Assembly: GCA_046294815.1 (NCBI GenBank)
Contig: JBKBOJ010000026.1
Span: forward strand, 1-39,852
Origin: Pelomonas sp046294815
GTDB lineage: Bacteria; Pseudomonadota; Gammaproteobacteria; Burkholderiales; Burkholderiaceae_C
Length of the DNA stretch: 39,852 nt
Reading direction: 5' to 3'
Shown: piece after piece, positions 23,689 through 32,013 of the stretch
Numbering within the stretch: the stretch's first letter is position 1
Layout: each line of letters opens with the position of its first letter
Notes under the pieces: model-generated
What the model was told of the DNA's origin: nothing
The model's database searches: none
The model's input: only the letters and a program-made list of their open reading frames with translations
Translations under genes and position numbers: made by a program

Positions 23689-26600
23689 AGGGCCACATCA
23701 GCATCCGGAACACGAAGCGCACCATCGTCAGCGTCAGCAGCGCCTCCAGCAGCGTCAGCACAAAGGCCCCGGCCATCGTCAGCCTGGGCACGCGGCGGCG
23801 GAATTTGACCAGCGCCCGGTCGCGCGCGATCTCGATGCTGTCGTAGAAGCTGGGCACGACCAGCAGCGTCAGCAGCGTCGACGTGATCGTGCCGCCGATG
23901 ATGGCCACCGCCATCGGGCGGTAGAACTCTCCGCCCTCGCCGATGCCCACCGCCACCGGCAGCATGCCGGCGATCAGCGCCAGCGTCGTCATCAGGATGG
24001 GACGGAAGCGCTTGCGACCCGCGTGCATCAGCGCCTCCTCGCGGTTGATGCCCGCCCGCTCCTCCTGGCGCGTCGCGTCCAGCAGCAGGATGGCGTTCTT
24101 GGCCACCAGGCCCATCAGCATGATGACGCCGATCAGGCTCATCAGGTTCAGCGTGCCCCCCGTCATGAGCAGCGCCAGCACGACGCCGATCAGCGAGAGC
24201 GGCAGCGACAGCATGACGCCCAGCGGCGCCGTGAAGCTGTTGAACTGGATGACCAGCACGAAGTACATCAGCGCGATGCCCGACAGCAGCGCGGTGATCA
24301 TGGCCGTGAACACCACCTCTTGGTCGCGCGCCGAGCCGGTCAGCTCGATGCCGTAGCCGGGCGGGAAGTCGATGGCCTTGGCCAGCTTCTTGGCCTCGGC
24401 CGTGATCTCGCCGGCCGAGCGGCCCTGGGCGTTGGCGCTGACCGTGATGGTGCGCTTGCCGTCGCCATGCTGGATTTGCCCCGGGCCCTTGCCCATGGTC
24501 ACCTTGGCGATCTGATCCAGCGGCACCATGCGGTTGGTGCCGGTCACCGCGATGGGCAGGCGCTCGATGTTGGCAGCGTCCACCCGGTCGGCCGGATGCA
24601 GCCGTATGGCCACATCGCGGGCTTCGCCGGTGGGGTCGATCCAGTCGCCGGCCTCCACGCCCGCAAAGGCCACGCGCAAGGCCTGGGCCGCGTCGTTGAC
24701 CGAAATGCCCATTTGGTTGGCCAGGCCGCGGTCGAGCTCGATCTGCAGCTCGTTTTGTGGATCCTGCTCCGAGTAGCCCACGTCCACTGCGCCGCGCACG
24801 CCGCGCAGCGTCTGCTGGAACTCCAGCGTCAGCTCCTGCAGCTTGCGGCTGTCGGTGCCGTAGAAGCGGATCTGCACCGGCTTCTGCGCGCCGTTGTTCA
24901 GGTCGTCCAACACCACGTACTCCGCGCCCACCAGCCGGCCCACCTTTTCGCGCAGTTCGGTGGCGATGGCGTCGGCCGAGCGCTTGCGCTCGGTGCTCTT
25001 GCCGATGTCCACGTAAATGCGGCCTCCGGACGCGTTGGGATAGGCCATGGTCGCCTTGGTCTCGGGCAGCGTATGGGCCAGCGCGGCGGCCGCATCGAGC
25101 TTGAGGCGCGAGTAGTCCAGGCTGCTCGACGCCGGGCTGCGCACGTCGATGACGAGGAAGCCCGCGTCGGCCTTGGGCAGGAAGCTCGATCCGCCGAATT
25201 TGGCCTGCAATGCAATGGCGCCGATGAAGCTCAGCACCGCAAACGCGGCCATCCAGCGGCGGTGGTGCAGCGCCCAGGCAATGACATGGCCGTAGCCATT
25301 GGCCAAACCGTCGAACCAGTGGTTGAAGCGCTGCAGCAGCTTGCCGAAGCCCTTGCGCGGCTGCTCGTGGTAGCCCGGGGGATCCCCCCAGTAGGCCGAC
25401 AGCATCGGATCCAGCGTGAAGCTGATCAGCAGCGACACGATGACGGACGCGACCACGGTCAGCGCAAAGGGCTTGAACCACTGCCCAGGCCCCTGGCCCA
25501 TGAAGGCCACCGGCACGAACACGGCCACGATGGCGAAGGTGGTCGCCGCCACGGCCAGGCCGATCTCGGCCGTGCCCTCACGCGCCGCGGTGACGCGGTC
25601 GCTGCCGCGCTCCATATGCCGCACGATGTTCTCGCGCACGACGATGGCGTCGTCGATCAGCACGCCGATGGCCAGCGACAGGCCCAGCAGGCTCATGAAG
25701 TTCAGCGAGAAGCCCATCGCCCAGACCGCGATGAAGGCCGCCAGCACCGAGGTCGGCAGAGACAGTGCGGTGATCAGCGTGGAACGCCAGCTGTTCAGGA
25801 AGGCATAGACCACGAAGATGGTCAGGCCAGCGCCGAACACCAGCGCATGGGTCACGTTGTAGAGGCTGTTCTCGGCGTCCTTGCCGCCGTCCTGGGTGAT
25901 CTCCAGCGTGGTGCCTGCAGGCAGTTCCTTGCGGATCTCCTGCACGAGCTTGCGCGCCTCCACGGCCACCGTGACGGTGGACGCATCGCGCGAGCGCGTG
26001 ATCGAAATGCCCACATTGGGCCGGCCGTTGCGCAGGCTGTAGCCGGTCATCTCGGCGAAGCCGTCCTGTACCTCGGCCACCTGGCCCAGGCGGATGACGG
26101 TGCCGCCACTGCGCTTGATGATCATCTGCTCGAATTCGGCCGGGCTTTCCAGCCGGCCCAGCAGACGGATGCTCTGGTCCTCCAGCGCGCCGCGCACCTT
26201 GCCAACCGGCGCCGTCGTGTTCTGCGCGCGCACCGCCTGCAGCACCTCGGTGACGGAGACGCCGAACTCGCGCAGCTTCTCGGCGCGCAGCAGGATGGAC
26301 AGCTCGCGCTTGAGCGCGCCGTTGACGTTGACGACGGACACGCCCGGGATGGCCCGGAAGCGCTCGGCCAGTTGGTCTTCGGCCAGGCGGCTGAGCTGTG
26401 CATGCGTCAGCGTCGTGCTGGACAGCGCCAGCTGCAGGATGGGCTGCGCGCCGGGATCGGCCCGCGTGATGATGGGCTCGCGGATCTCGGTGGGCAGCTT
26501 GTAGCGCACCGAGTTGATCGCATTGCGCACCTCGTCGGCAGCCTCGATCATGTTCTTCGAGAAGTCGAACACCAGCACGATGGTGGCGCTGCCCTCGCGG

Positions 26601-26851
26601 GACGTGGAGTTGGAACGATCCACGCCCGAGATGCTCTGCAAGGCCTTCTCGATGCGGTTGACGACCTCGCGCTCCACCGTCTCCGGCGATGCGCCCGGGT
26701 AGGGAATGTTGATGACGAGCACCGGCGGCTCGACGTCGGGGAACTGGTTGACCCGCAGCTTGGACAGCGCCAGCAGGCCCACCAGCATCAGGCCGATGAC
26801 CATGACCACGGTCGCCACCGGCCGGCTGATGCTGAAGTTGGACAGGAACAT
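23648..26851 (-). CDS. RND efflux pump, inner-membrane permease subunit (pump 2)
   Basis: This 1067-aa RND antiporter is complete. The N-terminus FLSNFSISRPVATVVMVIGLML is the first helix, YPGASPETVEREV the porter signature, and Asp400-Asp401 in GVLIDDAIVVREN the proton relay. The second half has LMGLVAKNAILLLDATRQ and LRRFRPILMTTLALIAGMLPVA-like helices. AGGAG lies 7 bases before the ATG, 17 bases after the adaptor stop. It lacks the basic loop insertion seen in the first pump. It is closest in style to MexF/OqxB/acriflavine-resistance pumps. Substrate unknown. The final 41 bases overlap the converging FAD dehydrogenase, so neither gene has its own terminator. Confidence 0.95.
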   Translation of the reverse strand: MFLSNFSISRPVATVVMVIGLMLVGLLALSKLRVNQFPDVEPPVLVINIPYPGASPETVEREVVNRIEKALQSISGVDRSNSTSREGSATIVLVFDFSKNMIEAADEVRNAINSVRYKLPTEIREPIITRADPGAQPILQLALSSTTLTHAQLSRLAEDQLAERFRAIPGVSVVNVNGALKRELSILLRAEKLREFGVSVTEVLQAVRAQNTTAPVGKVRGALEDQSIRLLGRLESPAEFEQMIIKRSGGTVIRLGQVAEVQDGFAEMTGYSLRNGRPNVGISITRSRDASTVTVAVEARKLVQEIRKELPAGTTLEITQDGGKDAENSLYNVTHALVFGAGLTIFVVYAFLNSWRSTLITALSLPTSVLAAFIAVWAMGFSLNFMSLLGLSLAIGVLIDDAIVVRENIVRHMERGSDRVTAAREGTAEIGLAVAATTFAIVAVFVPVAFMGQGPGQWFKPFALTVVASVIVSLLISFTLDPMLSAYWGDPPGYHEQPRKGFGKLLQRFNHWFDGLANGYGHVIAWALHHRRWMAAFAVLSFIGAIALQAKFGGSSFLPKADAGFLVIDVRSPASSSLDYSRLKLDAAAALAHTLPETKATMAYPNASGGRIYVDIGKSTERKRSADAIATELREKVGRLVGAEYVVLDDLNNGAQKPVQIRFYGTDSRKLQELTLEFQQTLRGVRGAVDVGYSEQDPQNELQIELDRGLANQMGISVNDAAQALRVAFAGVEAGDWIDPTGEARDVAIRLHPADRVDAANIERLPIAVTGTNRMVPLDQIAKVTMGKGPGQIQHGDGKRTITVSANAQGRSAGEITAEAKKLAKAIDFPPGYGIELTGSARDQEVVFTAMITALLSGIALMYFVLVIQFNSFTAPLGVMLSLPLSLIGVVLALLMTGGTLNLMSLIGVIMLMGLVAKNAILLLDATRQEERAGINREEALMHAGRKRFRPILMTTLALIAGMLPVAVGIGEGGEFYRPMAVAIIGGTITSTLLTLLVVPSFYDSIEIARDRALVKFRRRVPRLTMAGAFVLTLLEALLTLTMVRFVFRMLMWPFTRGRRAAQAVPG

Positions 26852-26868
26852 GGAGGGTCTCCTGCGGG

Positions 26869-28026
26869 TTACTTGCTGGCTGGCTGGGCGGCAGCCACGG
26901 CCGAGGCCGCGCCGGAGCCTGAGGCCACGCGCTGCACCGGCGCACCGTCGGCCAGGTTGCCGGTGGGCGCGCGCAGCACTTCGTCGCCCAGGGCCAGGCC
27001 GCTGACGATGACCACCTCGCCCCGCCGCTCGTCGCGCGCGCCCAGCGTCACGGCGACTTTCTTGAGCTGGCTGCCGGCCACCTTCCAGACGAAGGCGCTG
27101 TCGCCCTGGCGCACGATGGAGCCTTCGGCCAGCACCAGCGCCTTGCGCTCGGTGCTCTCGACGCGCCCTTCGGCATACAGGCCAGCCACCTGCGGCGCCT
27201 TGGCCTTGTCGTTGAACTCGACGGTCACCTCGACCTGGCGCGTGGTCGGGTTGGCGGCCGCGTCGATGCGGGCCAGCTTGCCGCGGAACTCGGCATCGCC
27301 GAACCCGTTGATGCGGAAGGACACCGGCTGCCCCAGCTTGAGCTCGCCCAGGCGGTCGGCCGAGACCTGGCCTTCAAAGCGCATGGAGGCCGGGTCGATG
27401 ACCTTGACCAGTTCGCGGCCCACCTGGACCGTGTCGCCCACCGACACCTTGCGCTCGCTGACCACGCCATCGAAGGGCGCGCGCACCTCCGTGCGCGCGA
27501 CCTGCTGGCGGGCGGTGACCACACGCGCCTTGGCTGCCGCCAGCTCGCTCTGTGCGGCGTTGCGGCGGATTTCGGCGTCCTCCAGCGCCTGCATGGAGGT
27601 CATGCCCTGCTGGTTCAGCGTGCGCTGGCGGGCCAGCACGCGCTCGGTCTGCTCGAAGCTCTGCTGGGCCGCGCGCAGGGCCTCCTCGGCCGAGGTCAGG
27701 CTGTCACGGATGGCCGTGGCGTCCAGCCGGATGATGAGGTCGCCGGTGCGCACGCGCTCGCCGTTGTCTTTGGCCACTTGCAGCACGACGGCCGCCACCT
27801 CGGCGCGCAGGTCGGCGCGCCGCGCCGGCTGGATGGCCCCGCTGATGATGGGGGCGCCGATCAGGCCGCTCTGCCCCACCTGGCGCAGGTCCTCTGGCGC
27901 CAGCAGCAGCGGTGCTGCGGCCTTGGCCGCACCAGTCTTGGCCTCGTCGGGCTTGCCGCCCTGGCCACAGGCGGTCAGGGTCAGGACCAGGGTCAGGGCA
28001 GTCAGGATCGGCGTTGCACGCGTCAT
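26869..28026 (-). CDS. RND efflux periplasmic adaptor lipoprotein (pump 2)
   Basis: This 385-aa AcrA-like adaptor has a lipoprotein signal peptide (TRATPILTALTLVLTLTACGQG, lipobox LTAC). Lipoyl half-motifs are at VAKDNGERVRTGDLIIRLDA and VRAPFDGVVSERKVSVGDTVQVG, flanking a helical hairpin of about 95 residues, with beta-barrel domains after. The start MTRATP (ATG 28026) is chosen because it gives the lipoprotein signal; an upstream in-frame start would bury it. It is the first gene of the pump 2 operon. No regulator or outer-membrane factor adjoins. Confidence 0.93.
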   Translation of the reverse strand: MTRATPILTALTLVLTLTACGQGGKPDEAKTGAAKAAAPLLLAPEDLRQVGQSGLIGAPIISGAIQPARRADLRAEVAAVVLQVAKDNGERVRTGDLIIRLDATAIRDSLTSAEEALRAAQQSFEQTERVLARQRTLNQQGMTSMQALEDAEIRRNAAQSELAAAKARVVTARQQVARTEVRAPFDGVVSERKVSVGDTVQVGRELVKVIDPASMRFEGQVSADRLGELKLGQPVSFRINGFGDAEFRGKLARIDAAANPTTRQVEVTVEFNDKAKAPQVAGLYAEGRVESTERKALVLAEGSIVRQGDSAFVWKVAGSQLKKVAVTLGARDERRGEVVIVSGLALGDEVLRAPTGNLADGAPVQRVASGSGAASAVAAAQPASK

Positions 28027-28088
28027 GGAGCAGCTTTCTTCAGAGGGCGGATTGCGGACGGCACACAAAACCGCCCGAGCTTAACGGC

Positions 28089-28106
28089 CTGGCGGTGTGA
28101 CGCCAG
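28089..28106. repeat. Small hairpin between the NUDIX gene and RND operon 2
   Basis: CTGGCG, a 6-base spacer and CGCCAG form a perfect 6-bp stem in the 104-base gap. No T-run follows on the minus strand, so termination of the nuo transcript here is doubtful. No clear promoter for the adaptor is visible in the rest of the gap. Confidence 0.4.
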
Positions 28107-28130
28107 AGGTCATGCACCGTGAGGCGGGGA

Positions 28131-28709
28131 TCAGGCGCGGCGCCAGTCCAGCGGCCAGGCACCCTGCCGCCAGCGCTGCAGCCACAGCAGGCCGATCAGC
28201 GTCTTGGCGTCAGTGAGCTCGCCCGCCGCAGCCAGCCGGTCCAGGTCGTCGACGCTGTGCGTGACGAGTTCGAGAAACTCGCCCTCGTCGAGTTGCTGGC
28301 TGCCGCGCGTGAGACCGCGCGCAAAGAAGATGTGAATGCCTTCGTCGGAGTAGGCGATGGCGTTGTGCAGCACGCCGGCATAGGCCCATTCGGCGGCGCT
28401 GTAGCCGGTCTCCTCCAGCAATTCGCGCCGGCCGCAGGCGAGCGGGTCTTCACCGGCATCGAGCTTGCCGGCTGGGAACTCCAGCATGACCCGCCGCATG
28501 GGGTGGCGGTACTGACGCTCCATCAGCAGACGCCCGTCTTCGAGCAGCGGCACCACCATGACGGCGCCGGGATGGCGGATGTACTCGCGGGTGGCGACAC
28601 CGCCGTCCGGCAGCGCGACACGGTCGCGCCGCACACCCAGGAAATGACCCTGAAAGACTTGTTCGCTGTCGAGCAGCCGCTCGACCAGGTGGTCCTCAGC
28701 CCCGCCCAC
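28131..28709 (-). CDS. NUDIX hydrolase, ADP-ribose pyrophosphatase-like
   Basis: This protein (192 aa from the proposed GTG) has a canonical Nudix box GX5EX7REUXEEXGU at residues 81-103 (RRELLEETG visible), plus MLEFPAGKLD just before it, the pattern of ADP-ribose/ADP-sugar pyrophosphatases. It would hydrolyse ADP-ribose or a related dinucleotide such as NADH. The start is uncertain: GTG 28709 gives the usual family N-terminus (DHLVERLLDSEQVFQGHFLGVRRD) and overlaps the DUF2818 stop by 14 bases, while the longest frame begins at 28766. It is the last gene of the nuo cluster on this strand, suggesting shared expression. Confidence 0.88.
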   Translation of the reverse strand: MGGAEDHLVERLLDSEQVFQGHFLGVRRDRVALPDGGVATREYIRHPGAVMVVPLLEDGRLLMERQYRHPMRRVMLEFPAGKLDAGEDPLACGRRELLEETGYSAAEWAYAGVLHNAIAYSDEGIHIFFARGLTRGSQQLDEGEFLELVTHSVDDLDRLAAAGELTDAKTLIGLLWLQRWRQGAWPLDWRRA

Positions 28710-28998
28710 GACGCAGGTACCGCCAAACGAAACCGGGGAAACCCAGGGTGATGAACAAGCAGGCACCGGCGGTGTAGAACTCCCAGCCTTGCGCGTGGCG
28801 CTGGCCGATACGGCTCTCCAGCAGCGCGCCGACGCCGTAGGTCAGTGCGGCCATCAGCAGCAGCTCCAGCAGGCGCCAACCTGCCGCCTTGGGTGCGCGG
28901 CGCGGGCCCACCAGCAGCAGGCGCTCGCTGAAGTAAGGCAGGTTGGCCGCCACCACGGCCAAGGCCAGGACCAGTCCGACGGCCAGCGAGGGGTCCAT
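28696..28998 (-). CDS. DUF2818 family membrane protein
   Basis: This 100-aa protein has three hydrophobic helices (VGLVLALAVVAANLPYF, LLELLLMAALTYGVGALLE, FYTAGACLFITLGFPGFVW) and a basic tail (RYLRRGRG). The family is recurrently found just after nuoN in betaproteobacteria, as here (22 bases after its stop), so a link with complex I assembly or membrane context is plausible but unproven. ATG 28998 (MDPSLAV) is the first start outside nuoN coding sequence. Its 3' end overlaps the NUDIX gene. Confidence 0.87.
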   Translation of the reverse strand: MDPSLAVGLVLALAVVAANLPYFSERLLLVGPRRAPKAAGWRLLELLLMAALTYGVGALLESRIGQRHAQGWEFYTAGACLFITLGFPGFVWRYLRRGRG

Positions 28999-29020
28999 GG
29001 GCTGCAGCGGGCGCGGGCGC

Positions 29021-30502
29021 TCAGGTGGAGAGCGCGCGCACGATGGCCTGCTTGCACAACTCCAGCAGGCCGCCCGGCAGCACACCGAATACCAGCACGG
29101 CCGCGCCGTTGAGCGTCATGACCAGACGCACATCGCCCGGGGCGCCGAGGGGCGCGGTGTCGGAGGCGGCGTCGAACCACATCACCTTGACGACGCGCAG
29201 GTAGTAGAACGCGCCCACCAGCGACACGACCACGGCGAACACGGCGAGGCCCAGGTAGAAGCTCACACCGGTGGCGACCAGTGCCTGCAGCACGGCCAGC
29301 TTGGCGTAGAAGCCCACGGTCGGCGGCACGCCGGCCAGCGAGAACATGAACATCGTCATGACCAGCGCGAACCACGGGCTGCGCTTGGCCAGGCCGGCCA
29401 GGTCCTTGATCTCCTCGGCCTCATGGCCCTGGCGCGACAGCAGGATGACCATGCCGAAGGTGCCCAGCGTGGTCAGCACGTAGGTGACCGCGTAGAACAT
29501 CGCCGCGCTGTAGGCGTTGGCCCCCCACTCGGTGCTGTTGTTCACCACGCCCGAGGCCATGCCCAGCAGCATGAAGCCCATGTTGGCGATGGTGGAGTAG
29601 GCCAACATGCGCTTGAGGTTGGTTTGCGCGATGGCCGCCAGATTGCCGATCAGCAGGGACACGACGGACAGCACAACCAGCATCTGCTGCCAGTCCACCG
29701 CCAGGCCCAGCATGCCCTCGACCAGCAGGCGCACCGTGATCGCGAACGCCGCCAACTTAGGAGCCCCGCCGATCAGCAGCGTGACGGCCGTCGGCGCGCC
29801 CTGGTAGACGTCGGGCACCCACATGTGGAAGGGCGCGGCACCCAGCTTAAAGGCCAGGCCAGCGACGACGAAGACCACGCCGAACACCAGCACAGCCTGG
29901 TTCGGGATGCCCTTGGCGATGACGTCGAAGACTTCTGGGATGCTCAGCGAGCCGGTGGCGCCGTACATCATGGACAGGCCGTACAGCAGGAAACCGCTGG
30001 CCAGCGCGCCCAGCACGAAGTACTTCATCGCGGCCTCGGTCGACACCGCATGGTCGCGGCGCAGCGCGACGAGCGCATAGAGCGAAAGGCTCATCAGCTC
30101 CAGGCCGAGGTAGATGACCAGGAAGTTGTTGGCCGACAGCATGACGTTGATGCCCAGCAGGGACAGCAGGCTCAGCGTGAACAGCTCGCCCTTGAGCATG
30201 TCGCGCGAGGCCGCGTAGGGGCGCGCGTAAACCAGCGTGATCATCGTCGCCACGCAGGCAAAGCCGGCCAGCAAATGCCCCATCGGGTCGGCGACCACCA
30301 TGCCTTGCATGGCGTAGGTCGTCAGGCCGTTGTCGTAATAGCTGAAGTGCATGACCGCGACGACCAGCAGCGTCAGCTGCGTCAGCCAGTAGGTCGGGCG
30401 GCGCTGCTCGTCGGTGACCCACAGGTCCACCAGCGCCACGATGCAGCTCGCGGCCAGCAGCAGGATCTCGGGATAGATCGCAAGCCAGTTCATGTCGTTC
30501 AT
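29021..30502 (-). CDS. nuoN: NADH-quinone oxidoreductase subunit N
   Basis: This 493-aa antiporter-like proton-channel subunit of complex I has about 14 membrane helices. Key pieces are LGLELMSLSLYALVALRRDHAVSTEAAMKYFVLGALASGFLLYG, FKLGAAPFHMWVPDVYQGAPTAVTLLIGGAPKLAAF (the TM7-8 half-helix region with its lysine) and NLKRMLAYSTIANMGFMLLG. The ATG at 30502 has GAGG 8 bases upstream; ATG 30493 is in frame but less well placed. It lies 21 bases after nuoM and is the last nuo subunit gene. Confidence 0.97.
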   Translation of the reverse strand: MNDMNWLAIYPEILLLAASCIVALVDLWVTDEQRRPTYWLTQLTLLVVAVMHFSYYDNGLTTYAMQGMVVADPMGHLLAGFACVATMITLVYARPYAASRDMLKGELFTLSLLSLLGINVMLSANNFLVIYLGLELMSLSLYALVALRRDHAVSTEAAMKYFVLGALASGFLLYGLSMMYGATGSLSIPEVFDVIAKGIPNQAVLVFGVVFVVAGLAFKLGAAPFHMWVPDVYQGAPTAVTLLIGGAPKLAAFAITVRLLVEGMLGLAVDWQQMLVVLSVVSLLIGNLAAIAQTNLKRMLAYSTIANMGFMLLGMASGVVNNSTEWGANAYSAAMFYAVTYVLTTLGTFGMVILLSRQGHEAEEIKDLAGLAKRSPWFALVMTMFMFSLAGVPPTVGFYAKLAVLQALVATGVSFYLGLAVFAVVVSLVGAFYYLRVVKVMWFDAASDTAPLGAPGDVRLVMTLNGAAVLVFGVLPGGLLELCKQAIVRALST

Positions 30503-30523
30503 TGTTTTGCCTCGGCTCGGGAA

Positions 30524-31999
30524 TCAGGCCGGGATCTTGCTCAGGGCCACATGCCGGAGCAGTTCCGTGACCGACTGGTGCATCACGTCGGTGAAGGGCT
30601 TGGGATGCAGGCCCATGTACAGCGTCGCCACCGCCAGCACGGCGAGCATCATGAACTCGCGCTTGTTGATGTCGGTCAGCGCGCGGACGTCGTCATTGGC
30701 AACGTCGCCGAAGTAGACGCGCTTGACCATCCACAGCGTGTAGGCCGCGCCCAAGATCAGCGCCGTAGCCGCAATGCCGCCCAGCCAGAAGTTGTATTGG
30801 ACGGTGCCCAGGATGACCATCCACTCGCCGACGAAGCCGGCCGTGGCGGGAAGACCGCAGTTGGCCATGCCGAAGAACACGGCAAAGGCGGCGAACTTGG
30901 GCATGGTGTTGACGACGCCGCCGTAGGACGCGATCTCGCGCGAATGCACGCGGTCGTACAGCACGCCGATGGAGAGGAACATCGCGCCGGACACGAAGCC
31001 GTGCGCAATCATCTGCACCAGGCCGCCGGAGACGCCCAGCTCGCTGAAGATGAAGAAGCCCAGCGTCACGAAGCCCATGTGGGCAATGGACGAATAAGCC
31101 ACCAGCTTCTTCATGTCCTTCTGCACCAGCGCCACCAGACCGATGTAGACGACGGCGATCAGCGACATCGCGATGATGAGCCACGACCACTCGCGTGCGG
31201 CGTCAGGCGCGATGGGCATGGAGAAGCGCAGGAAACCGTAGCAACCCAGCTTCAGCATGATGGCGGCCAGCACGACCGAGCCGCCGGTAGGCGCCTCAAC
31301 GTGCGCATCGGGCAGCCAGGTGTGCACCGGCCACATCGGCACCTTGACCGAGAACGCGGCCAGGAAGGCGAAGAACAGCCAGGTCTGCGCACCGCCTGCG
31401 AGCGGCAGCTTGTGCCAGGTCTGGATGTCGAAGCTGCCGCCCGACTGCACGTACAGGTAGAGCAGCGCCACCAGCATCAGCAGTGAGCCGGCCAGCGTGT
31501 AGAGGAAGAACTTGAAGGCCGCGTAGACGCGGTTCGGGCCACCCCAGACGCCGATGATGATGTACATCGGGATCAGGGTCGCCTCGAAGAACACGTAGAA
31601 CAGCATGCCGTCTAGCGCGGCAAACACGCCCACCATCAGGCCCGACAGGATCAGGAACGCGCCCATGTACTGGTTCACGCGCGTCTCGATGACCTCCCAG
31701 GCTGAGATCACCACGATGACGGTGATGAAGGCCGTCAGCGGCACGAACCACATGGAGATGCCATCCACGCCCAGGTGGTAGCGGATGTTGAAGCGCTCGA
31801 TCCAGGCATGGTTCTCAACGAACTGCATCGCAGCGGTCGAGGTGTCGAAGCCAGTGATCAGCGGCAGCGTGACGAGGAAGCTCGCCACCGCCGCGAGCAG
31901 CGCCATCCAGCGCACGGCATGGGCCTGTTCATCGCGCCCGAGCGCCAGCAGCACGGCGCCACAGACGATGGGCAGAAAAATCGCAAGACTCAGCAACAT
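30524..31999 (-). CDS. nuoM: NADH-quinone oxidoreductase subunit M
   Basis: This 491-aa proton-pumping subunit is homologous to Mrp antiporters. It has the conserved Glu in FFEATLIPMYIIIGVWGG and the Lys in FSVKVPMWPVHTWLPDAHVEAPTGGSVVLAAIMLKLGCYGF, followed by KKLVAYSSIAHMGFVTLG. I chose ATG 31999 (MLLSLAIFLP), which follows the nuoL stop after 14 bases; the longer open frame lies inside nuoL in another frame. An AAGGA-type ribosome site precedes it. Confidence 0.97.
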   Translation of the reverse strand: MLLSLAIFLPIVCGAVLLALGRDEQAHAVRWMALLAAVASFLVTLPLITGFDTSTAAMQFVENHAWIERFNIRYHLGVDGISMWFVPLTAFITVIVVISAWEVIETRVNQYMGAFLILSGLMVGVFAALDGMLFYVFFEATLIPMYIIIGVWGGPNRVYAAFKFFLYTLAGSLLMLVALLYLYVQSGGSFDIQTWHKLPLAGGAQTWLFFAFLAAFSVKVPMWPVHTWLPDAHVEAPTGGSVVLAAIMLKLGCYGFLRFSMPIAPDAAREWSWLIIAMSLIAVVYIGLVALVQKDMKKLVAYSSIAHMGFVTLGFFIFSELGVSGGLVQMIAHGFVSGAMFLSIGVLYDRVHSREIASYGGVVNTMPKFAAFAVFFGMANCGLPATAGFVGEWMVILGTVQYNFWLGGIAATALILGAAYTLWMVKRVYFGDVANDDVRALTDINKREFMMLAVLAVATLYMGLHPKPFTDVMHQSVTELLRHVALSKIPA

Positions 32000-32013
32000 T
32001 CTTCTTGTCCTTC

